A stretch of DNA of 42,913 bases from Verrucomicrobiaceae bacterium UBA2429. GTDB lineage: Bacteria > Verrucomicrobiota > Verrucomicrobiia > Verrucomicrobiales > Verrucomicrobiaceae. The notes below the pieces were generated by a model that was not told the DNA's origin, made no database searches, and worked only from the letters and a program-made list of their open reading frames with translations. The stretch spans positions 622-43,534 of the forward strand of contig DDQZ01000084.1 of the NCBI GenBank assembly GCA_002343505.1, given 5' to 3'. Position numbers and translations under genes: made by a program. Positions 1-7,283 of the stretch are shown piece after piece; the first letter of the stretch is position 1, and every line of letters begins with the position of its first letter.

Positions 1-356
1 ATCGCATGGCTGTCAAAGCGCATCAAATGTTCAAATTAGCACGTCGGATGGCAGTCCAAGCGCATCGGATGCCAGTACAAGACACTCTGAACACCATCCG
101 ACCCACTTGTACTGCCGCCCTATCCACTTGTACTGCCGCCCTATCCACTCTGAACGCCGCCCTATTCACTTGTACTGCCGCCCGATTCACTCTGAACGCC
201 GCCCGATTTACTCTGAATGCCGCCCGATTGACTTGTACTGCCGTCCGATTGACTTGTACTGCCGTCCGATTGGCTCTGAAAACGGTTCGATGCACTTGCA
301 ATCTAGTCCGCCGCGCTTGGAATGTGATACGCCGCACCCGGAGCGCCATACGCCGC
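1..356. repeat. 21-bp tandem repeat array with an orientation switch
   Basis: Thirteen consecutive 21-bp units run from 84 to 356. Two unit types alternate irregularly: one begins ACTTGTACTGCCG (for example 105-125, 126-146, 231-251, 252-272) and the other ACTCTGAACGCCG (for example 147-167, 189-209). Units decay toward the right end. To the left, about four units (1-19, 20-40, 41-61, 62-82) are in the opposite orientation, so CAGTACAAG at 73-81 faces CTTGTACTG at 106-114, and GTCGGATGG near 43-51 faces CCATCCGAC near 94-102. Because 21 is a multiple of three, both strands read open as seven-residue repeats (TCTAALS-type on plus, AVQVNRA-type on minus). No ribosome-binding site or stable start was seen, so I treat it as a DNA repeat rather than a gene. 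It may continue left of the window. Confidence 0.85.
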
Positions 357-418
357 GCCTAAAAATGGGTTCGATGAGCTTAGGATGTGATATTACACTG
401 TTGGCATGACGAATGACG

Positions 419-560
419 GGGTGCGTCGCCAGAATGATGCAGGCCGGGTGTGGCGCAGCCCGCCCGGCTTTTGAGAGGCGTCGTTTCCCATCGTGCGCCC
501 ACCAGACGACCGGGCTAAAGCCACAGTCGTCCTACGCCACATCATTCCGGCGACGCACCC
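419..560. repeat. Inverted-repeat (MITE-like) element
   Basis: Bases 419-439 (GGGTGCGTCGCC followed by AGAATGATG) pair with 540-560 as an inverted repeat, 20 of 21 positions matching, around a spacer of 100 bases. Pairing continues inward imperfectly: GTGGCGCAG at 450-458 faces CTACGCCAC at 532-540, with about ten extra bases on the left. It encodes nothing recognisable. It could be a small non-autonomous mobile element or an RNA-forming palindrome. No flanking target-site duplication was identified, so mobility is only a suggestion. Confidence 0.55.
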
Positions 561-567
561 GGAATGA
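542..567. repeat. REP-like 9-bp palindromic hairpin
   Basis: TCATTCCGG at 542-550 is a perfect inverted repeat of CCGGAATGA at 559-567 around an 8-base loop. It forms the right end of the larger inverted repeat at 419-560. The TCATTCCGG/CCGGAATGA form resembles repetitive extragenic palindromes found between genes in many bacteria. Only one copy was noticed in this window, so its repetitive nature in the genome is unproven. Confidence 0.5.
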
Positions 568-671
568 CGATTTACAAACCCGGAAGGCCATTTTCCACAC
601 TCGCGCACCGCTCCGCCACACCCATCCCGCGCGCAGACCAGCACCGCCACCCGCGCGGTGGAGGCCCGCCC

Positions 672-734
672 GGCCCGGCCCTGGTGCAGACCGGCCCGGT
701 CCCGGTGAAGACCAGCCCTGCCCCAGTGGAGACC
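672..734. repeat. Second 21-bp tandem repeat, three units
   Basis: Units at 672-692, 693-713 and 714-734 have the pattern GGCCCGGYCCBGGTGMAGACC with a few substitutions. Read on the minus strand in one frame they give the heptads GLHQGRA, GLHRDRA and GLHWGRA. This shares period and an R-A ending with the AVQVNRA/AFRVNRA heptads of the array at 1-356. The overlapping long open frames have no start signal or family resemblance, so no gene is called here. Confidence 0.65.
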
Positions 735-843
735 GGCAGCGGCCCCAGGGCTTGAACCGCGGACAGCGCCACGCCGGCAACCGCCGGCATGGATGATCCC
801 GCCATTTTGAAGGACGCGCGGCCTGGCGCGCGTGAAGCGGGGC

Positions 844-1848
844 ATGAGCGCGCCCGCCATCCTCACCACCACCGTCGGCTCCTACCCCGTGCCGGACTGG
901 CTGGCCGCGCTGCCCAGCGCGCAGGCGCTGGAGGATGCCACGCGCACCGTCTTCGCCCTGCAGCGGCAGGCGGGCATTGACCTGCCCGTGGACGGGGAGC
1001 TCTACCGCTTCGACCCCGACCACCCGGACACCAACGGCATGATCGAATTCTTCGTCCACCGGCTCGGCGGCATGGACCCGCGCGTGGGGCGCGCGCAGAC
1101 CGCCGCCTTCCGCGCCCGGCACGAGATGGCCTTCCGCTCCCGGCCCGCCGCCGTGGTGCGCGGCCCCGTCACCGAAGGCGTGCTGAACCTGCCGGAGGAC
1201 TGCGCGCGCGCCGCCCGCGTGGCCGGCGGCCCCTTCAAATTCACCCTCACCAGCCCCTACATGCTGGCGCGCACCCTGCTCGACGAGCATTACCACGACT
1301 TCGAGGCCCTGCACGACGCGCTGGCGGAGGCGCTGGCCGCCCAGGCCGCCGCGCTGGACTGCGCCTGCGTGCAGGTGGACGAGGCCAACGTGCCCGGCAA
1401 CCCGGCGGACGCGCCCCTGGCCGCGCGCGGCATCAACCGCGTGCTCGACGCCGCGCGCGGGGAGAAGGCGGTGCATTTCTGCTTCGGCAACTACGGCGGC
1501 CAGACCATCCAGAAAGGCGGCTGGGCGGCGCTGACGGACTTCCTCAACAGCCTGCGCGCGGACCACCTGGTGCTGGAGCTGGCGCACCGGCCGGAGGCGG
1601 ACCTGGACGCGCTGCGGGAGCTGGAGGCGCGCGTGGGCGTCGGCATCGGCGTGGTGGACATCAAGGTCAACCACATCGAAAGCGCGGAGGAGATCGCCCG
1701 CCGCATCGAGCGCGCGGAGCGCAGGCTGGGCGCGGGCCGCGTGAAGTATGTCCACCCCGACTGCGGCTTCTGGATGCTCAAGCGCAGCATCGCCGACCGG
1801 AAGATCGAGGCCCTGGCGCGCGGGCGGGATCTTTACCTGGGAAGGTGA
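844..1848 (+). CDS. MetE C-terminal-domain-like methyltransferase
   Basis: The 334-residue product resembles the C-terminal catalytic barrel of cobalamin-independent methionine synthase, which moves a methyl group to a thiol bound at zinc. It lacks the N-terminal half of full MetE (about 750 residues), as do archaeal and single-domain MetE-like proteins. Candidate zinc ligands are present: His211 and Cys213 in VHFCFGNY, Glu245 in LVLELAHRP, and Cys307 in HPDCGFW. The QVDEAN stretch (residues 177-182) matches the usual QxDEP region. I chose ATG 844 because the protein then begins directly with the typical TTTVGSYP segment; an in-frame GTG at 832 adds four residues. It ends 4 bases before the convergent crcB stop. 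Methyl donor and acceptor are unknown, so methionine synthesis itself is not assured. Confidence 0.85.
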   Translation: MSAPAILTTTVGSYPVPDWLAALPSAQALEDATRTVFALQRQAGIDLPVDGELYRFDPDHPDTNGMIEFFVHRLGGMDPRVGRAQTAAFRARHEMAFRSRPAAVVRGPVTEGVLNLPEDCARAARVAGGPFKFTLTSPYMLARTLLDEHYHDFEALHDALAEALAAQAAALDCACVQVDEANVPGNPADAPLAARGINRVLDAARGEKAVHFCFGNYGGQTIQKGGWAALTDFLNSLRADHLVLELAHRPEADLDALRELEARVGVGIGVVDIKVNHIESAEEIARRIERAERRLGAGRVKYVHPDCGFWMLKRSIADRKIEALARGRDLYLGR

Positions 1849-1852
1849 GGAT

Positions 1853-2233
1853 TCAGCCGAAAACGAACCGCGCCGTCTGCCAGCCCAGCGCGGCGGCGAG
1901 CAGGCCGGCGGTGATGCTGCCGAAGGCGTTGAGCAGGGCCGGGAGAGGGTGGTTGTTGAGCAGGAGCTGGAGGGAGTCGCCGGCCAGGGTGGAAAAGGTG
2001 GTGTAGCCGCCCAGCACGCCGGTGGCGCAGAAGAACCACGCCCCGGCGTCGCGCGCCCTCATCGCCGGCCAGGCGAAAAGGAAGCCGAGGATGAAGCTGC
2101 CCAGCAGGTTCGCCACGAGCACGCCGGCGGGGAAGACCGCGCCCGGCCAGCAGCGCTGCGCGGCCAGCACGGTCCAGAAGCGCAGCACGGAGCCGAGACC
2201 GCCGCCGAGGAAAATGAGCAGGGTGTTGCGCAT
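1853..2233 (-). CDS. crcB: Fluoride ion channel CrcB/Fluc
   Basis: A 126-residue protein with four hydrophobic segments, the size of a normal Fluc subunit. It carries the hallmark GGYTTFST motif at residues 75-82 and the conserved Asn42 in the VANLLGSF helix. Fluc channels work as antiparallel dimers in the inner membrane and let fluoride leak out of the cell. It is the last gene of a probable minus-strand operon, 15 bases after the secreted protein at 2249-3355. No fluoride riboswitch was recognised upstream of this gene or of the operon's first gene. Confidence 0.95.
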   Translation of the reverse strand: MRNTLLIFLGGGLGSVLRFWTVLAAQRCWPGAVFPAGVLVANLLGSFILGFLFAWPAMRARDAGAWFFCATGVLGGYTTFSTLAGDSLQLLLNNHPLPALLNAFGSITAGLLAAALGWQTARFVFG

Positions 2234-2248
2234 GGCCGGGGGCTGGCG

Positions 2249-3355
2249 TCAGGGCACGGGGTGGATGGCGGTGCCGGTGGCATCGCAGACGCGGAGCTGG
2301 AACTGCCACTCGACGGTCCAGGTCTCCTTCTGCTCGTTCTGGCAGCATTTCACGAGGATGGTGTTTTTGCCCTTCCTCAGACGGACGGGCAGCTTGTACT
2401 GGTCCAGCTTGGCGCCGCGGTGGTACTCGTCGCGGGCGAAGAGCAGCTCGCCATTGAACCACACCTTCCAGCCGTTTTTGCAGCCAAGCCGGATTTGCGC
2501 GTCGCGCTCCTCGGCGGAGTGGAACTCGGTGAAGGCGTAGCCGGTCACCTCTTTGAGCATGGTGAAGGGCTTGTTGAAGTCCACCATGCCGTAGTCGTCC
2601 TGGCTGGTGAAGTCCTGCCAGCGCGCCTTGTCGCCGCCTTTGCCCTCATACTCGGCGTCGAGGACGATCTCTTTCTCGGGCGGGAAGACGGTGTCGAAGC
2701 CTTTGCGCTCGGCGTTGGTGAAGGGGGCGATGAGCTTCCAATGCATGATGAACCCGAAGTGCCGGGGCAGGTCCACGGGCTGGCCGAGGTCTTTTAATTT
2801 TTTCGCCAGATCCTTGATCTGGTCCTCGTCGCGCGCGCCGCGCATGGCCTGCTGGTAGGCGGCGGTGGCGGCGTCTTTTTTGCCCTGGGCCAGCGCCTCG
2901 TCCCCGGCCTGGATGAGACTGGCCACGGGGTGGCGGCGCAGCTCGTTGCTGGGGTCGTCAAGCAGGGAGGCGGTGATGCTTCCGGCCAGCGCGGGGTCGG
3001 CGCGCTGGATGAGGTCGAATGCCAGCACGCGCGGGCCGGGGCTGTTGGCGGTGTCCATGAGGAAGGCCTGGAGTGCGGGGACGGGCAGCGTTTTGGCGGC
3101 GATGGCCTTGTCCGCCACGGCGCCGACGGCGGCGCGCAGCCAGTTCTCGGCCAGGGGGTTGGCGCCGTTCATGCCCTTGAGGATTTCCGGCAGCGCGGCG
3201 GCATCCGCCTGCGAGACCTGCCGCCAGGCGGCGGAGGCGTTTTCATTGCCCGCGCCCTCGCGCCCGACGGCGCGGATGGCGGCGAGGGGCGTGTCGAGCG
3301 GGGCGGCGTGGGCAGAGGCTGCGGCGAGCAGGGGGAGGAATGACAGGGCTTTCAT
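2249..3355 (-). CDS. Secreted protein of unknown function with PA14/CBM-like C-terminus
   Basis: The 368-residue product begins with a clear signal peptide (MKALSFLPLLAAASAHAAP). The middle is Ala/Leu-rich and helical, suggestive of HEAT-like repeats (residues about 40-190). The C-terminal third contains FNGELLFARDEYHRGAKLD and then LRKGKNTILVKC, a pattern seen in sugar-binding or PA14-like domains of planctomycete and verrucomicrobial secreted proteins. No catalytic motif was recognised. It lies 12 bases after the upstream secreted protein (3368-4426) and 15 bases before crcB, so the three are probably co-transcribed. Assignment to the envelope or periplasm rests on the signal peptide; the job is unknown. 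Confidence 0.75.
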   Translation of the reverse strand: MKALSFLPLLAAASAHAAPLDTPLAAIRAVGREGAGNENASAAWRQVSQADAAALPEILKGMNGANPLAENWLRAAVGAVADKAIAAKTLPVPALQAFLMDTANSPGPRVLAFDLIQRADPALAGSITASLLDDPSNELRRHPVASLIQAGDEALAQGKKDAATAAYQQAMRGARDEDQIKDLAKKLKDLGQPVDLPRHFGFIMHWKLIAPFTNAERKGFDTVFPPEKEIVLDAEYEGKGGDKARWQDFTSQDDYGMVDFNKPFTMLKEVTGYAFTEFHSAEERDAQIRLGCKNGWKVWFNGELLFARDEYHRGAKLDQYKLPVRLRKGKNTILVKCCQNEQKETWTVEWQFQLRVCDATGTAIHPVP

Positions 3356-3367
3356 GGCGGCAGGGGA

Positions 3368-4426
3368 TTACCGGGCGGGATGGGAGTGGTCTTTCAGCCA
3401 GGCGGCTCCGAGATCCTTCTCAGCGGCGGCGGCAAAGGAGTCAACCTCCGGCAGGGTGATCTGCGGATGCTGGCGGGCCAGCTCGCGGTAAATGACGGCG
3501 AACTGGCGCGCGCCGGCGTTCAGGCAGGCCAGGGCGTCCGCGTCCTCGAAGGCGGCCTTCGCCGCGCCGAGCATGAAAGCGCGCAGGAGGTGGTCCTGGG
3601 TGCCGGGCGCGCTTTTTTCGAATTTCTCCATCCAGCCGCTGACGGGGTCCTCCGGGATGTTGATGGGAAACCAGGGCGCCTGCTCGAGATAGGCGAGCAC
3701 GGCGGCGGCGGCCTGCTCGCCGTCATCGGAGAGGGGGTTTTTCAGGTAGGCGGCGAGCAACTCCCGGATGTGGCCGCGCAGGGAGGGGTCTTTGATGATC
3801 TGAAAAACAAGGCCCGCAAAAGTCTTCATGGACTGCTCCCCGGCCTCACCCGTGTCAGCGGGGCGCATGTGGCGGATGGTGAGGATGTGGTCGGCGACGA
3901 TGGTGATGCCGACCCAGATTTTGATGACGGCCTCGGCGGAGCCCTCCTTGGAGATGCCGAGGCGCGTGGCTGTGAACTGCCGGGTGGCGATGGGCAGGGA
4001 CTGCTGCTGCCAGAGCTCCAGCTCGCCGCCCTGGAGCGCGCCGGCGTCGAGGTTTTTGTAGCGCCCCTGCCGCACCATGGCCTCCATGTCCGAGACGACG
4101 TTGTCCATCTCGGAGAGAATGCGGCGGTGGCGGTCTTCAAGCGCGGGCAATGGCGCTCCGGTTTTGAAAAGGAAGATGTCGGCGCGGGAGCGCTCGTCGA
4201 GGTTCTCGTAGCGGATGAAAGTGCCACCGCCCTTGTACTCGAACTCGCCCGCCAGGCGGCTTGTGCCGAGCAACTGCGGGAAGGCCAGGCCGGTGCCCTC
4301 ATGCCTCCAGGAGCGTCCGTCGTTTGCCGGAGCCTTCCATTGGCCGGCGGGCTCGCCTGCGCCGCCTTGACCCGGGGCGGGGGCGGCGGCGGCCAGAAAA
4401 GCGGTGATGAGCAGGTGGGTTTTCAC
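3368..4426 (-). CDS. Secreted protein of unknown function
   Basis: I place the start at GTG 4426, giving 352 residues that begin VKTHLLITAFLAAAAPAPGQ, a typical signal peptide. The open frame extends upstream to 4561, but those 45 residues are Arg-rich, unlike a coding N-terminus, and would overlap the divergent gene at 4528. The mature protein has an N-terminal region around WRHEGTGLAFPQLLG, then a mixed alpha/beta stretch, and a largely helical C-terminus. No known domain was recognised. It is the first gene of the operon with the secreted protein at 2249-3355 and crcB. Confidence 0.7.
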   Translation of the reverse strand: MKTHLLITAFLAAAAPAPGQGGAGEPAGQWKAPANDGRSWRHEGTGLAFPQLLGTSRLAGEFEYKGGGTFIRYENLDERSRADIFLFKTGAPLPALEDRHRRILSEMDNVVSDMEAMVRQGRYKNLDAGALQGGELELWQQQSLPIATRQFTATRLGISKEGSAEAVIKIWVGITIVADHILTIRHMRPADTGEAGEQSMKTFAGLVFQIIKDPSLRGHIRELLAAYLKNPLSDDGEQAAAAVLAYLEQAPWFPINIPEDPVSGWMEKFEKSAPGTQDHLLRAFMLGAAKAAFEDADALACLNAGARQFAVIYRELARQHPQITLPEVDSFAAAAEKDLGAAWLKDHSHPAR

Positions 4427-4527
4427 GCGCGCACGATGCCAGCCGTCCAACCCGCCGCAACGGAAAGCTGGGCTGCCGGAGATTCGGCGCAACATAGCCG
4501 CGCGCCGCTTCGTGTTTCCCTGCCACC

Positions 4528-5316
4528 ATGAAACGCTCCGCCTTTCTCCTCCTGCCCGCATTCGCCTCCATCCTCGGTCTCGCCGCCGCCACCCAAGCCG
4601 CCGATGAGCGCGTGTATGAGATGCGCGTCTATGTGACGAACGAGGGCAGGCTCGACGCCCTGCTGGCCCGCTTCCGCGACCACACCTGCAAGCTCTTTGA
4701 AAAGCACGGCATCGAGAACATCGGCTACTGGGTGCCTCTGGCGAAGGAGGACGGCGCCGATAACACCCTCATCTACATCCTCGCCCACAAGAGCCGCGAC
4801 GCCGCCCAGGCCTCCTTCGCCGCTTTCGGCAAAGACCCCGAGTGGCAGGCCGCGCGCAAGGCCAGCGAGGAGGGCGGCAAAATCCTCGCCAAAGCCCCCG
4901 AGTCCATTTTCATGAGCGTCACCGACTACTCCCCGCCCGTGAAGACCGGCATCAGCGGCAAAAACGGCGTCTTCGAGCTGCGCACCTACACCACCGTGCC
5001 CGGCAAGCTCGACGCCCTGCACGCGCGCTTCCGCGACCACACCCTGGCCCTCTTCACCAAGCACGGCATGAGCCACACCGGCTACTGGACTCCCGTGGAT
5101 GAGGACAAAGGCGCCGGCGTGAAGCTCATCTACATCCTCGGCCACGCCAGCCAGGAGGCCGGCCTCGCCTCCTTCACCGCCTTCCGCGCCGACCCCGTCT
5201 GGATCGCCGCCAAAAGCGCCTCCGAGTCCGCCAACGGCGGCTCCCTCACCATCCCGCAGCCGGATGGAGTGAGGAGCGTGTACCTGCGCGCGGTGGATTT
5301 TTCACCGATTCAATAA
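4528..5316 (+). CDS. Secreted protein with two NIPSNAP domains
   Basis: A 262-residue product with a signal peptide (to about residue 24, TQAADE) and two copies of a roughly 105-residue NIPSNAP-type dimeric alpha/beta-barrel domain. The copies can be lined up by eye: VYEMRVYVTNEGRLDALLAR with FELRTYTTVPGKLDALHAR, then FRDHTCKLFEKHGIENIGYW with FRDHTLALFTKHGMSHTGYW, then LIYILAHKSRDAAQASFAAF with LIYILGHASQEAGLASFTAF. A single protein may therefore form the pseudo-dimer that single-domain relatives make by pairing. Secreted NIPSNAP proteins are common in Planctomycetes and Verrucomicrobia; their biochemical role is not established. It is divergent from the operon at 1853-4426 across about 100 bases. 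Confidence 0.88.
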   Translation: MKRSAFLLLPAFASILGLAAATQAADERVYEMRVYVTNEGRLDALLARFRDHTCKLFEKHGIENIGYWVPLAKEDGADNTLIYILAHKSRDAAQASFAAFGKDPEWQAARKASEEGGKILAKAPESIFMSVTDYSPPVKTGISGKNGVFELRTYTTVPGKLDALHARFRDHTLALFTKHGMSHTGYWTPVDEDKGAGVKLIYILGHASQEAGLASFTAFRADPVWIAAKSASESANGGSLTIPQPDGVRSVYLRAVDFSPIQ

Positions 5317-5332
5317 CGAGGGGCCAAGCCCG

Positions 5333-5353
5333 GCGTCCCGGCACACGGGACGC
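5333..5353 (+). terminator. Hairpin after the NIPSNAP gene, possible terminator
   Basis: GCGTCCC at 5333-5339 pairs with GGGACGC at 5347-5353 around a 7-base loop, 16 bases after the NIPSNAP stop codon. There is no T-run after it, so it is at best a weak intrinsic terminator or a transcript-stabilising stem. Confidence 0.3.
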
Positions 5354-5461
5354 ATGGATTCCTGCAAGGGCGCGCAGGCCGGGTTCGCCGTGTGGAAAAT
5401 GTTCCCGCACAAGAACATGTCCGGCTCCATCGCGTGATGTGAATCCCGCGCACTGCGGATG

Positions 5462-5965
5462 CTATGGCATCTTCCATCCACAAACACGCTGAATGAGCGA
5501 GAGCAGAAGTGGAACACTCTGCGCGGCCCACCAGTAAAGGCCGAGCGGCATCAACAGCGTCAGAAAGAGAACGCCGAAGCCGACTAAAACGCCCTGGAGT
5601 GTGGGCTGCGCGCCAACCGCTGAAGCGACGAGGCAAAGCAGCGCGAGGGCGGCAACGCTGAGGGGGATCTGCGCGACGATCGGGAAGCCGCAACGACGGG
5701 CGAACCACTCTGCAAGCGCGGTGGCTGGAAACAGCAGAATGAGGCACGCGGCTGTGGCGGCGACGATGAAGAAAAGCAGTCCCGCCGGGTATGCCAATGG
5801 GCCGCCAATTCCGCCGCCGGCAAGCACAGCCCAAAGAAGCAGCGCAAAATAAGTGATCGTCCAGATCACGCAGGCCGCCGCCACAGTGACGGCCAGCGCG
5901 AGGAAGTGCCGGGCGCAAAAGCTGCCGATTCGTCCCGCGTTTTGGATCACTTTGTTACCGTTCAT
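5462..5965 (-). CDS. Small multi-pass membrane protein of unknown function
   Basis: A 167-residue hydrophobic protein with four or five predicted membrane segments, roughly residues 20-50, 60-85, 97-117 and 122-155. It begins MNGNKVIQNAGRIGSF and ends VCGWKMP. No transporter or enzyme signature was recognised. The gene stands alone: it converges with the NIPSNAP gene and diverges from the DapA-like gene that starts at 6180. The consistent hydrophobic pattern supports a real coding frame; overlapping frames on both strands look like shadows. Confidence 0.7.
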   Translation of the reverse strand: MNGNKVIQNAGRIGSFCARHFLALAVTVAAACVIWTITYFALLLWAVLAGGGIGGPLAYPAGLLFFIVAATAACLILLFPATALAEWFARRCGFPIVAQIPLSVAALALLCLVASAVGAQPTLQGVLVGFGVLFLTLLMPLGLYWWAAQSVPLLLSLIQRVCGWKMP

Positions 5966-6179
5966 GGTGAGCGCGTGGCGATGCCGCCGTCAGAGTGGAG
6001 GAACCGGGTTTCATGATGGGGTGATCCAAGCGAAAGCGGGGCCGGGCGTCAATGCCTGGCTGCGGAAAAAGGCGGGGGAGGCGCCGGGGTGGGGCGCGGT
6101 GTCCTCAACGCGCCGTCTCGTGAACGCGGGTCATCTTTTCCTTTGCCCAAGGCGCGCGCCCTCCCACTGTGCGGGCCGC

Positions 6180-7103
6180 ATGAAGACCACGCCCGTCACC
6201 GCCGCCGATCTCCGCAGTTCCGTCATCGCCGTCCCGCCGCTTTGCCGCAGGGCGGACCTTTCCCTGAGCCGGGAGCAAAACGCGCGGCTCATCCAGCACA
6301 TGCACGCGGGCGGCATCCGCACGCTGCTTTACGGGGGCAATGCGAATCTGTATAACATCGCGCCCTCGGAGTATCCGGCGCTGCTGACGATGCTGCGGGA
6401 GCTGGCGCCGGAGGACCTGTGGATGGTGCCGAGCGTGGGCCCGATGTACGGCACGGCGATGGATCAGGCGGCGGTGCTGCGGGACCATGAGTTTCCCACT
6501 GCCATGCTGCTGCCGACGCTTTTCCCCTCGAAGCCGGAGGGGGTGGCCACGGCGGTGCGGCATTTTGTGGAGAAGTCCGGCATCAAGGCGGTGCTGTACA
6601 TGAAGGACGAGGCCTACATCACGCCGGAGCTGGCGGCGGCGCTGGTGAATGACGGGGTGATTTCCTGGATCAAGTACGCGGTGGTGAAGGAGGACCCGGC
6701 GGTGGACCCCTACCTGTCAAAACTGGTATCGCTGGTGAACCCGGAGATGATCGTCTCGGGCATTGGCGAGCAGCCGGCCATCGTGCATCTGCGGGACTTC
6801 GGCATCACGGGCTTCACGGCGGGCTGCGTGTGCGTGGCGCCGCGCCCGAGCATGGCGCTGCTCCAGGCCATCCAGGCGGGTGACTTTGAGAAGGCCGAGA
6901 CGCTGCGGCAGATCTTCCGCCCGCTGGAGGATCTGCGCAACGCGCACAGCCCCATTTTGGTGCTGCACCACGCCGTGGCTTTGGCGGGAGTGGCGGACAC
7001 CGGACCGGTGCTGCCGCTGCTGACCGGCTTGCCGGACGCGTTGCTGCCCGGCATCGAGCAGGCGGCGAGGGAGCTGCTGGCGCGGAACGTCAACCCCGTG
7101 TGA
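6180..7103 (+). CDS. DapA/NAL-family (dihydrodipicolinate synthase-like) aldolase
   Basis: A 307-residue TIM-barrel protein of the class I pyruvate-aldolase family that includes dihydrodipicolinate synthase, N-acetylneuraminate lyase and related enzymes. Tyr140 in AVLYMKDE matches the family's catalytic tyrosine, and Lys165 in SWIKYAVV matches the Schiff-base lysine. The substrate-binding motif that reads GTTGE in true DapA is here YGGNAN (residues 51-56), so lysine biosynthesis is unlikely to be its role. ATG 6180 was chosen because the frame upstream (to 5853) runs antisense through the membrane-protein gene and has no family-like sequence. The substrate is unknown. Confidence 0.82.
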   Translation: MKTTPVTAADLRSSVIAVPPLCRRADLSLSREQNARLIQHMHAGGIRTLLYGGNANLYNIAPSEYPALLTMLRELAPEDLWMVPSVGPMYGTAMDQAAVLRDHEFPTAMLLPTLFPSKPEGVATAVRHFVEKSGIKAVLYMKDEAYITPELAAALVNDGVISWIKYAVVKEDPAVDPYLSKLVSLVNPEMIVSGIGEQPAIVHLRDFGITGFTAGCVCVAPRPSMALLQAIQAGDFEKAETLRQIFRPLEDLRNAHSPILVLHHAVALAGVADTGPVLPLLTGLPDALLPGIEQAARELLARNVNPV

Positions 7104-7283
7104 TCACCAAGGGTGGCGGCCCGCGGCTGGAGTCGTGGAGTGCCGGGGCATTGAAAATCCATCACTTCAAGAAGCGGGGATCCAACTGCGCCGGCCCGTC
7201 TTGAGGCGGGCGCATGAGAAGTCGCCTTGGCCACGCGGCGCGCCGACTCGTGAAAAGCCCCCGCTGGCGGGCGTAGAAGGTGG

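Noticed and set aside
105..356. CRISPR-like direct repeats
   Set aside because: Units are contiguous with no unique spacers and the period is only 21 bases.
393..872. 159-codon minus-strand frame through the REP-like element and second 21-bp array
   Set aside because: It runs through repeats and overlaps the MetE-like gene start; Arg-rich with no start signal.
5399..5418. ATGTTC/GAACAT inverted repeat that resembles a LexA-type operator
   Set aside because: The half-sites are 8 bases apart rather than the 4 I recall for the verrucomicrobial TGTTC-N4-GAACA motif, and it lies between convergent gene ends, not before a gene.
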